Shown: positions 32,990-43,362 of the stretch, piece after piece
How positions within the stretch are numbered: position 1 is the stretch's first letter
How the letters are laid out: each line of letters opens with the position of its first letter
Origin: Blakeslea trispora
Lineage: Eukaryota > Mucoromycota > Mucoromycetes > Mucorales > Choanephoraceae
Direction: 5' to 3'
DNA: 64,000 nt
Assembly (NCBI GenBank): GCA_025331445.1
Contig: JAIWNE010000017.1
Span: 310,001-374,000, forward strand
Made by a program: the position numbers and the translations under genes
Notes under the pieces: model-generated
Databases searched by the model: none
What the model was told of the DNA's origin: nothing
Seen by the model: only the letters and a program-made list of their open reading frames with translations

Positions 32990-34530
32990 TATTTTGTTTT
33001 TCTGTGAGTCTTTTATATCTTTTTCTTTTGTTTGAACTGCCACTACCCTGTTACTAATCAAAAGGATTGCACAGAATTTCATTTGTTCTTTGAATGTAGA
33101 CAAATCAAAAGTCTTTTTGCTTAGAAATCATTGATCGGAAGCAATGTTTTTGGTTAATGAATATTCTTCTTCAATGTTTGGTTCCTTTCTGTCAACAATT
33201 ATTAAAGCAAGACATATTCTAAAGCTTGACATCCGTCGATTCTGCTTGATTTTTTGTTCAGTTGAATATGCATATCAACACTTCCAAAGCTGTACCAGTA
33301 AGTTGTAAGTTGTTCTAATCATTCCTTCTGCTCTTATTTTAGACATAATGCCTTCCTAATTTGTCATGACTCAAAAATATTGTTGAAGCTCAGCTGCGCG
33401 CTGTTTAAATCAGAATGCTAAGCGATTTAAAAAATTAAATGCCTTTTTATTGGTCAAAAATATCGACATCTTTTTTTAAAAAAGAAATTTAAAGTGGTCA
33501 CAATAAAAAAAACTGGATTTTGTTAAAAATGGCGGTTCTTAAATTAGAGTCGATAAATGCTCAAATTGAATGCTTCTAAACGCATAGAAAATGATAGTAA
33601 AAACAACAATCTTCTTACATATTTACATTCTATATAGTTATAGACATTACTGCGTCAAATTTCATTCAGTTTTGATCATTTTTATAAAAATACATTTTAC
33701 TGCTTAAAATGACCCCTTTAACCGACATAGAACCGACAAAAAAATTTAGTCGGTTAAAGGGGTCGTTTCAAACAGTAAAATGTAAATTTATGAAAATTGG
33801 TCAAAACTGAATGAAATTCAAAACAGTGATGTATGTAGCTATCTAGAGTATATCCATGCAAAAAAAAAACGCTACTTTTACCATCATTTTCTATGCTCTT
33901 GCAAGCGTTCAATTTGAACATTCTTTGAATCGGTTTCAAGAGCCGCTTTTTTTTTTAACAAATTCCAGTTTTTTATTGTGACTACTTTAAATTTCATTTT
34001 TTTAAAAAAAAGTCTACGATTTTAACCAATAAAAAACTATTTGATTTTCGGACTTGTTCAGTATCACATTTTAAACGGAGCAAATCTGTGCTTTAACAAT
34101 TTTATCTATTCATGATAAATTAGGAAGGCATTCTGTCTAAAATAAGAGCAAAAGGGATAAAGAAAACAGCTTATAATCTACAGACATAGCTTTAGAAGTG
34201 CTGATATGCATATCAGATTGAATAAAAAGTTAAGCATTATCAACAAATACCAAATTTCGAAACATGTTTTGCTTTAATAATTACTGACTGAAAGGGACCA
34301 TACATTGAAGAAAAACATTTATGATTCAAAGACATTGTTTCCAATCAATGATTTCTAATCAGTAAAACTTTTGATTTGTCTATATTCAAGGAACAAATAA
34401 GATTCTGTAAAATCCTTTTGATTAGTGAAAAATAGACTGTAGCTCAGGCAGAAGAAAAAGATATAAAAGATGCAAAGAAAAATAAAGCAAAACAGCCATC
34501 TATTCGATATTTTATTTGATTTACCTTAAC
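32990..34530. other. Central region of the palindrome, noncoding
   Basis: AT-rich sequence between the two divergent transposase start codons. It is itself an imperfect inverted repeat (for example 33713-33726 pairs with 33749-33762, CCCCTTTAACCGAC against its complement), with a spacer of about 22 nt at 33727-33748 that holds one more AACCGAC copy. It must contain both transposase promoters. No clear TATA box was singled out. The subterminal-type motif at the centre suggests that former element ends were joined here. Confidence 0.65.
33727..33748. other. Centre of the 14.8-kb palindrome
   Basis: The unpaired spacer between the two arms. The first paired bases on each side are ACCGAC and GTCGGT, the same motif found at the outer tips. 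No CACTA tip remains here. Confidence 0.7.
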
Positions 34531-37500
34531 ATGCCTGCTACTCCTGTTAGAAACACTTTGATCTACTGTTTTTGTGACATCTGCAAATGCAGACCTGAAC
34601 AGGCCAAATTTATCAAGCCTTCTACCCATCGTTCTCACAAAAAATCCAACAAGTACGATAACATGCCCTATCAAGAATGGCTTGAAACCAACAGTAAGTG
34701 CTCTACATCTATTTCAGCCAATTCGCCCTCAATTCTTACTCATTACCTCATAATTTATAGAAAACAAAATCAACGGACGCACTCCATACTTTGCTAATCC
34801 AACAAGCGAATTAGTCGAACAACCATCTAGCTCTGGTAATTTTGCTAAACTGTAACGCCTACATAACGAGTAGGAACTAACAAACCAATCTTCAGTAGAT
34901 CCAATGCAAATTGATGAAGTTGAGGAACCTGTCGATGCCTTTGTTGAATCTGTAACTGTAACTGAGCCTGAGCCTGAGCTTCAGCCTGAGCCCGAGCACG
35001 AGCCTAAGTCTGCTGGACCTTCTGAATTTGATCTTTTGTGTAAGTAGTTCTAGAGCAGTCAATTTAGTACAAGTACTCTAACGCTAACTCATTTCTTCTC
35101 TCAACTTAGCTGACAAACTTCCTCAAAGCCCCTCCTCAAAGATCCTCTTTCAGCTAGTCACTGACATGTACAATAACAGCACTCCTCGCAATCAAATCGA
35201 AAAGTACATGCAAGATCTCAACCGCTTGTTAGAAATCCAAGTCGATGCTTTTCGTTTCCCAAAGACATTGACAACGTTCTTACAAAGAAGCCAACTTTTT
35301 AAACTGAGCAATGATGGTATACAGTACTACAACGTTTGTACTAGCTGCCATCATCTTCACGACCAAAAGAACGAACCTGGAGAGAATGACATCGTTTGTA
35401 ACCGAGATCTACAGAAAGCAGCATTCAAGCCAGCAAAGTCAGAAAGATACTGTAAAGGCAAAGTCTATGATTATGATTGCACTAAAAAGGTACCAAAGCT
35501 TGTGCCTCAAAAAGAGTATCCCTACTGTTCCGTTATTTCAACACTCAAAAAGTTCTTTCTGCGTCAAGGCTTTGCTGATCAGACTAACGAATGGAGAAAA
35601 CGTGAGACTGTTCCCGGCTATATGTTTGACATCTACGATGGTACCGGTTTCTCCGAATTTAAGGCACTCCCAAACGATCCTCTTCCTTTTGCTTTCCTCG
35701 GTGACTACAACCTGTTGCTCACTGTAAATGTCGACTGGTTTGGTCCCTTCAATGCCCAATATAGTGTAGGATGCATCTACCTCACTATACAGAACCTGCC
35801 CAAAGCCAATGGTCGTGACCTAAAGCAAAACATGTTATCGTAGGAGTCATTCCTGGGCCTCAAGAGCCTCCAACTACCACGTTCAATTATTATTTGAAGC
35901 ATTGGTGGATGAGTTGCTCGTGTTGTTAGAAGGTGTGGAGATGACAATGGTGATGAAAGATGGTTCAGTTGTCAATAATAAAGTCAGGGCATGCTTGGCT
36001 ACAATCTGCTCAAATCTTCCAGCAACAAAAAAGTTAGCAAGCAGCATGTCATTCAACAGCAATTTCGATTGTCACTTATGCCACACACAGTTCCCTCGTT
36101 TTGCAGGTCCGGGCATCAAAGAAACTACTGCAGCTGGAACTGCGACAATGGAGAAGAAGAACGGTAGAATAAACAGAGCAAGCTCTTGTGCTTGGAAGGA
36201 GGCCGAGACTGCAAAAAAAAAGACAAGAATTGGAACAAGGAAGTGGTGTTCGTTGTTCGGTGCTGTTCGAGTTGCCGTATTTTTCTTACGACTTGCTGGC
36301 CATCGAGCCTATGCACGTTTTGTATCTGGTGCAGCCAAGACCGCTTTGGTCCAAGATGATGCCAGAAGATGCCTATTTAAAGGTTCAAAAGGTTATGCGA
36401 TGCCATATGAGGTTTAATCCTTAGGCTCCTGGCAATCCAATGTCAAAGAAAATAACTAAAAATGGATTCCCATATGTGAAAGCAGTCGAATTCAAAGACT
36501 TTGTGACCTCTATGACCCATGCTCTCCTTTGTCCTCCCGCTCTTGATGCCTCTGTTCACATGCACATGATGGAGTTGATCCATGCACTTCGAATCCTTGA
36601 TTCTGGTGCCATCAAAAATTCTGATATGATGTAGTTCATACTCATCTGCTAAACTTTGAAAAAATACGAACAAGCCTACGGCTCTGAATCGTCCGCCTAA
36701 CTTCCATTTGATGCTGCATCTCCGCGATTGCATACGCAAATGGGGTCCAGTCTCTTGCTTTTGGGCTTTCAACTTTGAAAGGAATAATCTCTTCCTGAAA
36801 AATATCAAAACAAATCCCAAGCATGGTTTTGAGAAAACGTACATGCGTAAAATGCAAGCAATCACCTTCTCGAATGATGCTGATATTACCTCTCAAATGA
36901 ACTCTCTTAGTCGTTTTGTCTTCTTTTGTTATTATTATTAATCTATATATATTTATTAATATCATTTAAAAAATATTTAGAATAAAAACAAAAAAAACTT
37001 AACATTTTTGCTTACGTTATCATCACGCTAATTTTCTAATGCTTATGCACACTAAGTTCATAGTTGATTTACTAAGCGTAGTTTGTTGTTTGGCATGCCT
37101 ATTAAAGATGCAACATGAAAGAGAAACTTATCCATAAAAAAGAGAAAATAAAAACGAAAAGAAATCGGATTAAAACAAAATTTCCGCTCCTTTTCTGAAA
37201 AAAAATTCTCGCTCCAGACTTAAACAGAGCATAACATGATCTGGCCATTTTTGTTTATTGTTTATTCGTTATCATCGCCTTTACTCACAATGTAACAGTG
37301 CTGGCATATGATATACATCAATAACTGTGAAATTTGCAAGTCTACGAATAGCTCTTTATTCTATCTTAACTTTATCAGTCAAAGTTCAAAATCTTAGAAA
37401 TCAAAGTGCCAAAAGAGAGTTTTGTCACCATGCTGATAATCAATTGAGAGTATACAACTAAATCAAGACATTTAAAGCATCAATCATATTTATTTGGTTT

Positions 37501-38260
37501 TTATTAGAAATACTCTTCTTTCATATACATCAAACAACCACGAAATGACCAAACTACAGAAAACAATAACAATGTAATTCAAACAAGTGAGGATTTGTTG
37601 CAAGATCAGGGTATCATAGGACCTGGTATTCCTTATTCATTAGGGGATATAATCAAATATTCACAAAAAGATGAAAATTCTATGGGCTTTGAATCTATGA
37701 CTAAGGACGGTAGAGTGCCTCTCGCTTGGGCCCGAGGGGCTCCTAAGCACTTGGAACCAGCACACTTTCAATGTTTAGTTGAATATTACGGAAGACAATA
37801 TATACACTCATTGTCGTTATCAACAACGTCAAAAAGTTTAAAAAGATCGATGTACTTAATCCACTTACAGTTCTAGACTAACAGGAAGCAATGTCGGCAT
37901 CGATTTCAATGCCCTTTCGCCATGATGATTTGAAAACGATGACTTAGAAGGAGTCAATATCACCGACACTACCGAGCATCTGCGTGCTGGATCAGTCGAA
38001 TACTTTTTTTTGTCATCAGGCACAATTTACCGATATCAATGGCAAAATATGCTATATGAACCATTACTTTGCTTTCGTTCACTGGTTCAAGAATCCTCGT
38101 ACGGTAAAGAAACTTATCTCAGTACACTGGACCTTATATGCGTCCTCTTCAGTGTGAATACGAAAACATTAGTCTTATTCAATTTTGCCAGTCCAAAAAA
38201 TGTATTCACTAGTTCACATACTAAACATATCTTTTCCAAACATCATCGTCATTGTTGATT
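34531..38260 (+). pseudogene. Tnp2-type transposase, right arm (better preserved)
   Basis: ATG at 34531 starts MPATPVRNTLIYCFCDICK. Exon 1 runs to about 34694, ending at GTAAGT; exon 2 starts near 34761; an acidic linker of Pro/Glu repeats lies at 34905-35040, and the next exon starts near 35110. Core features of CACTA Tnp2 transposases follow: CTSCHHLH, then YMFDIYDGTGFSEF (DIYDG), FLGDYNLLLTVNVDWFGPF (two Asp), YLTIQNLPKANGRD, VGVIPGPQEP, VDELLVLLEGVEM, and a CHLCHT Cys pair. Further on come FPYVKAVEFKDF and HLMLHLRDCIRKWGPV...NFERNN. A last segment (37560-38260) includes VHWFKNPRT-like sequence. Frame changes near 35838, 35900 and after 36420 make this copy inactive as read. Confidence 0.78.
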
Positions 38261-38409
38261 TACCAAATAAAATTTGTAACGAACAAAGGATAATTTTTTT
38301 TTCAAAATATTATTGCACATGAATATAATAGTTAAAAAGTAAGAAGGAAAACAAAAGAAACCTAAACAAAGCTGCCGTCAACAGCCCAAGTTGGCAAAGC
38401 AGCAAGTGT

Positions 38410-39501
38410 CTCAGAAGTAATGGCGCGTGACTCCTTCCGAGTTCTTGAACCAGTCTTTGTAGGTATACATGACGGTTCTGGCTTTAGGTTGGCATTGCGA
38501 ATTGCATCCAACTCATCAAAAAACTCGTTGCACTATTCAAACAAATTGGTTAATACATTTACAATAGTTTGCTATAATCTACTAACCTTTTCTGTTCTGT
38601 ATTTTGGAGCCTTTCTTGATCTTACTTCTTCACCATCAGCATCCAGCTCATCTTCTTGATCCGAGATTATTTCAGGAACGAGTACTGAAGGCACTCACAT
38701 CCGTTCTATAGTAAGCTTCAAGACGATGCTTGAAGTTACTATATGTACTTCTTCTTCTTTTCAAGATCTATTTATCAAAATATTGTCTTAGCAGTTGCGA
38801 AACATAAGAACTTGTAATGAGAATATCTTACTTGCGATTTGCGGGTCGCATAGTTCTTCTTCCTAAGCTCTTCTTTTTTAGCTTCTTCTGGCAAATCTTT
38901 CTTCCTCTTTTCGTTAGGGATGTTGTTGAAACGTTGCCAAGTACATATTTTACGAAGTTTGCTCTGTCTGTAGAGCTCCAGACTCTGCCTTTGAGAACAA
39001 TGAAGTCGTGTGATGTACTTCAATGTTACTGATGATTGCTTTTACTTTCTGTCCATTGTAAGGGCCACCAATCAAAGTCTCGTCTAGTCTCCAGCTATCT
39101 TCACCAATCTGTTCTCTTTCAATATCAATTACAAGACACTAATAAGACGGTCAGTAAAACTAAAGGGTAATGATATGAGTAACACTAACACGAAGTATCT
39201 TTAAGTCATCTTTGGTGCCAGGGAATCGAAACTTTGTGTTAATGGTAGTCGAATTAGTAGCGAATTTCTCATTCATTTCATTCATTTGGCGAGACAGCTG
39301 GTTGTTCTTGGTCTCGACATTTCTAAGCTGCTCATTGGTGCTTTTAAGAGCTCGCTTTAACTCTTGCACCTCTCTACTGATAACTGTATTGCTCTGACGA
39401 GGAGTGGACACAATACCGCTGATACTGACAGCGTTAGCCATGGGAATAGGAACGGTGACGGCATTGTTGTTAGCATTGTCGGAAGAGGTAGTGTAGGACA
39501 T
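38410..39501 (-). pseudogene. Coiled-coil accessory gene, right arm
   Basis: Mirror copy of 27753-28837. ATG at 39501 starts MSYTTSSDNANNN. One frame covers the full coiled coil (REVQELKRALKSTNEQLRNVETKNNQLSRQMNEMNEKF) up to FPGTKDDLKILR, followed by a GTTAGT donor near 39190. Later exons are in other frames: GRVWSSTDRANFVKYVLG, a basic Lys/Arg stretch, and LVQELGR near 38440. Preservation of the first exon supports protein-level function at some time. Its product was probably a DNA- or transposase-binding helper; that is inference. Confidence 0.58.
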
Positions 39502-40729
39502 GTTTTGAGGCTAATTGAAATTTGATTTGAAAAAAGACAATCAACAAAATGAAATCAATTACCAAGTCTTTTATACTTGCAGCATTTGTCGTTTTATTCT
39601 AAAGTAATTTGACACATTCGAAATCTAAATGAAACTTGGCTTGAGCGCCGAATAGATCAGAATAGAATTTCAGGTAACTAAAAACCAATTAAAATTTTTT
39701 GAACTCTTTATCTCTTTCTTTTGCTTCTTTTTGATGTTTTAAAACTTTTCTGAGTGGTTCATGGTATGAGTCTCCTCACAAAAAATTGTTTATTAATATG
39801 AATCAATGTATAGTATGGCAAGACAAGTAACTCGTTTTAGTTGGTGCTATGTTTAGTAAGAAGGGGTAAGTGATCGATCATCTTTTTTTGAAGCAAAGTT
39901 AACAATGTTTTCCGTAGTAACTGATGGCTACTTACCTTATCCTCAAGATGTGTCTGAAGGGTTAAAGAGCTAAAGAGCTCCATTATTTGTTATACTGTAA
40001 GTAAGAAAAAAGTTTACAAATGTTTGTTTCTTTACTGATATTAACTGGGATTTATCTAATAGATGCTCTATCCTCTATCTCTATTTGGAAGGCTAGTGGC
40101 CATAGTCATTGATAGGTAATTAACTTATTTGTTGCTCATTTTTTTCGATTGTTTCTAATGACTATTTCTTTATTTTGATAGTTCTTTTCTGCTATCTATC
40201 TATTGTTTATTGGTCACAAGAAGAGATCTAGATGGATTTTACTCTATTCTGAATGAATGGCAAGAAAAATACTATCAAAACGATGTATCTAAAGGTAAGT
40301 GTAGTATGTAAAGACTACCACAGCTATGCCTGGGTGAAGAGGTAAAGAAGGGTATGGGGACCCAGTATATAGAGCATTAGATTAGCCAATGATGTACGGA
40401 TAAAGATCCAATGGATCGATCGTATAAACAATTTTTTTATTAAATAAACCAATAATATAAATGAATTCAAATGACGTTTTACGTATTATATTTTAACCGA
40501 GTGATAAATGAGTAAAAATAGAAGGCATATCAGCCAATAAAGAAAAGCAATGAGTACTAAATAAAGCATACATCTTTAAACCAAGGTCAAATAGCAAAGG
40601 AGTGTATTTGAAATGTTTGTGTAAAAATGTAACGTGGGAGAGCCTATGGGAGTTAGACAGTCTAAAGACCGAAGGAAACACAAAAGGTTTCTTTAGACCA
40701 ATAACATCAAGATTGCTTTATTCAAAGAA

Positions 40730-41012
40730 GCAAATGAGATTAGAGGATTGCCCTTTAACCGACGTGTATTATCTGTCACTTAAAAGCCCAAAAAACCCTT
40801 TAAATGACATAAATTATCTGTCGGTTAAAAGTCTGAAACACCCTTTTACCGACATTTTTTTTGCTGCTAAATCTTTGTCGGTTAAAGGCCTATTAAACCC
40901 CCAAACAGACTAGTCTATTTCATTTCTTAATGTGTCGTTAACCGACTTTGTCGGTTAAATATCCAGAATAGGGTTTTCCAGACATAAAACAGATATAATT
41001 TTTCCCGCAGTG
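40730..41012. repeat. Right tip with subterminal repeats
   Basis: Inverted counterpart of 26254-26530: CCTTTAACCGAC, CTGTCGGTTAAAAG, TTTTACCGAC, TGTCGGTTAAAGG and TTAACCGACTTTGTCGGTTAA-type copies, ending in CCCGCAGTG at 41004-41012. The next bases outward are CTA. Confidence 0.75.
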
Positions 41013-41392
41013 CTAACTTTACTATATACTTTGACATTAACCTTGCCGCATAGACAGGCTTTCTATTACTAAGACTTCCCTTGATTAACTGCTAATACGC
41101 TTAATCATTGTATCATTTATATATTTCATTTAATTTACTTATCTTTTCTTTTCACTTATATCTCTTCTTAAGGTTCGTTACCTAAACAACGTGGTGCTCA
41201 TTACATAACAATCGTTCTTCTCTTTGGTTCTATTGTATCATTGACTCTGACTCGTTACTGGCAAAATACTACTTACGTCCTGTAACAATATCCATTTGTT
41301 CTCTTTCTCAAGTTACTGCAAAAACTATCCTTTGTCCTGAAACAGCAGGCTTGATTGAAAATTAATCGCGTGAGTGGTCAAAATCAAAAGAT
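41013..41392. other. Short flank between the palindrome and tRNA, no gene
   Basis: Unique AT-rich sequence between the CACTA-type element and the tRNA gene. The last bases hold T4 runs on the minus strand just past the tRNA 3' end, which can serve as the Pol III terminator. Confidence 0.6.
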
Positions 41393-41463
41393 TGCGCGGT
41401 CGGGGAATCGAACCCCGGCCCTTCGCGTGGCAGGCGAAGATTATACCACTTAACCAACCGCGC
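41393..41463 (-). tRNA. tRNA-Gly (anticodon GCC)
   Basis: 71 nt on the minus strand. Acceptor stem GCGCGGT pairs with ACCGCGC, with discriminator A at 41393. Anticodon stem TTCGC/GCGAA holds loop CTGCCAC, with GCC at positions 34-36. The T arm is GGGGTTCGATTCCCC; the D arm contains the A box (GGTTAAGTGG). All four arms pair. Pol III T-runs follow on the minus strand near 41380-41390. A LINE is inserted directly upstream of its 5' end, but the tRNA itself is complete because the target duplication restores its first 15 nt. Confidence 0.95.
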
Positions 41464-41859
41464 GAGGTTAAGAACCGCGTAAGTCACGCGCAAACGGGTA
41501 TATTCTTTATATACACTTTTTTCAAACACCGACGAAAAAACACGTGACTTTCTGGACATTTTTACTTGCCTTTTTTGGACAACACCTTTATTTCCTTTTA
41601 CGGATACTTCTTTACAACACCTTCCTCAAAGGCCTGGCTTTTTGGAACACTTCTTTGCAACTTTTCAACACTTTTTTTCAACTTCTTTCCTGCTTGTTCT
41701 CCTCTATTCTGGCTCTACTTTTCAACGGTTTTAACGCGAAGTTGACCAGAAATAGAAACAAGTTTATTTTTACCACTATCACCGACCTCATTAATTAATA
41801 CAGCAACACTACATCAAAAAAAAAACCGTACAACACCAAAAAAAAAATATTTTTTCACG

Positions 41860-43362
41860 ATGTCAGACACCCGACCTGCATCAGTTCCCGACCTCTCAGC
41901 TCATGGTCAACAGATCATGAAGCAATTCTTTCAATACCATCACTTGGTAAGCTGTACCCCTTGCTCAAAGGCCGGTACATTAGGCTACATAGCCAACAAT
42001 ACAGATACTCCTGCACTTCCAGTGTTTCGATGCACTATTTGTAAGGATAAGCCAACCTTTGCCTCTGTTGAAAAGGCGATTCAACAAGCAATCCAGCTTT
42101 CAACACGAGGTGCCACAACATCAATCGGCAACACCTCTCCCAAAACAACCCAACAGCCGAAAAAGCGCTCGAGAGTTGCTAGCGATACCAGCAATGGCTC
42201 TCAAAAAGGTACCCCAATTGCGACACCTGTCAAAATTGGTCAACCCAAAAACAGCAACAACAACAACAACAATAGCGATGGTGATATTCACAGCACCATC
42301 AACGACAAGGAGATTGCACTCCTAAGGGAAATGCTTTTGTCTTTACAAGACAAATTGTCTGATCTTGAAAAAGAAATCAAGACAATCAAAAACCAAATGC
42401 AGATGTACATCAGCAAAAATGCTGAACTAGAACATCAGTTGCTCAGCCAACAAAAACAACAAGCAATGATCACATTGCAACAACAACAACAACATCAACA
42501 GGATCAGGATATGATTATGGGCGACGATACTGAATTTCCAGTTGTATCTGGTATCGCTCAATCCAAATACGCTCATCAGTTTGATGTTGATAAGCGCATT
42601 CAAGAGCGATCAGTAACTCCTCTTAATTATACTAAAATCATACAAAACTTACAAAAAACAAAAAATAACAAAAATACTAACAAAAACATTAACAAAAACA
42701 CTAACAAAAACACTAACAAAAATACTAACACAACCAAAAAAATCAACACTGCTGTACGTGCATTTTCCGTACCAAACTCTGACAACAATGGTTTTAGCTA
42801 CGTCTATTATCCATCCAAATCTAGAATTAGTCGAAAGATTCAAAGACAAAATTTAAAGACATTTGGTGTAACTAACGGACGGGTGTTGGATATTCACTAT
42901 CCCACTCGTAACGTAGTTGCCCTTTTGGTCTATAACGACTACCGTCAACAATTAATGGACACTCTCAAAAAAGCCAAAATAGAGCCATTAACCAACTTCT
43001 CGCCTGTGGATCCAAGCATCCTTACAAATACGGAATATTCCACTCTGTCTGTCGAAGAGAAAACTTGTATCGCAACAGAGAAACACAACCAAAGACTTGT
43101 TCGTGCCCTTCCCTTCATTCGGGATCATATTTCGAAAGCAGTAGCTTCTTTCTTTTTGAAAGAAAACCTTATTACTGCAACACAACATGAACAATTTTTG
43201 TCTAATTTCACAATAGAAGCAGCCAACTCAACTGCATCATCCACTAATACCACCACTACTACCGTCACCCCTTCCACCACATCTGTATCACAGTCCGCTG
43301 TTGATACTGAACCCACATCCACCCCACCAATTGCAACTACTGAAATGGAAACCGAGTTATAA
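41860..43362 (+). CDS. LINE ORF1 protein (zinc finger and coiled coil)
   Basis: 500 codons, intact. This is the RNA-binding partner protein of the LINE. The N-terminus has two Cys pairs (Cys32/Cys35 and Cys58/Cys61) that could bind zinc. A basic, Thr/Ser-rich stretch is followed by a coiled coil (about residues 145-215) ending in a Gln-rich tract. An Asn/Lys-rich repeat (NKNTNKNT-type, about 265-295) precedes a folded region (about 305-440) and a Thr/Ser-rich tail. Its TAA stop overlaps the ORF2 start codon as TAATG. I do not recognise a typical L1 ORF1 RRM or transposase_22 domain. Confidence 0.82.
   Translation: MSDTRPASVPDLSAHGQQIMKQFFQYHHLVSCTPCSKAGTLGYIANNTDTPALPVFRCTICKDKPTFASVEKAIQQAIQLSTRGATTSIGNTSPKTTQQPKKRSRVASDTSNGSQKGTPIATPVKIGQPKNSNNNNNNSDGDIHSTINDKEIALLREMLLSLQDKLSDLEKEIKTIKNQMQMYISKNAELEHQLLSQQKQQAMITLQQQQQHQQDQDMIMGDDTEFPVVSGIAQSKYAHQFDVDKRIQERSVTPLNYTKIIQNLQKTKNNKNTNKNINKNTNKNTNKNTNTTKKINTAVRAFSVPNSDNNGFSYVYYPSKSRISRKIQRQNLKTFGVTNGRVLDIHYPTRNVVALLVYNDYRQQLMDTLKKAKIEPLTNFSPVDPSILTNTEYSTLSVEEKTCIATEKHNQRLVRALPFIRDHISKAVASFFLKENLITATQHEQFLSNFTIEAANSTASSTNTTTTTVTPSTTSVSQSAVDTEPTSTPPIATTEMETEL

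Larger units (their letters stand above)
26254..41012. mobile_element. Giant palindromic CACTA-type (Tnp2) DNA transposon
   Basis: The outer tips are CACTACGGG (26254) and, inverted, CACTGCGGG (41012), followed on both sides by matching sequence (TCTGTTTTAT, AAAACCCT, TTTAACCGAC). The two halves are inverted copies, about 7.47 kb on the left and 7.26 kb on the right, meeting around 33727-33748. Each arm carries a Tnp2-family transposase gene (divergent, starting near the centre) and a coiled-coil gene (starting near the tip and running inward). The arms differ by many substitutions and indels, so this is an old structure rather than an assembly duplication. The flanking trinucleotides are CCA and CTA, a possible decayed 3-bp target duplication. 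CACTA elements usually have short terminal repeats; arms of this length are unusual. Confidence 0.82.

Noticed and set aside
26254..41012. The palindrome as an assembly artefact
   Set aside because: The arms differ by many substitutions and indels, and one arm has an LTR insertion the other lacks, so it is not a simple duplicated contig. Spanning reads would still be useful.
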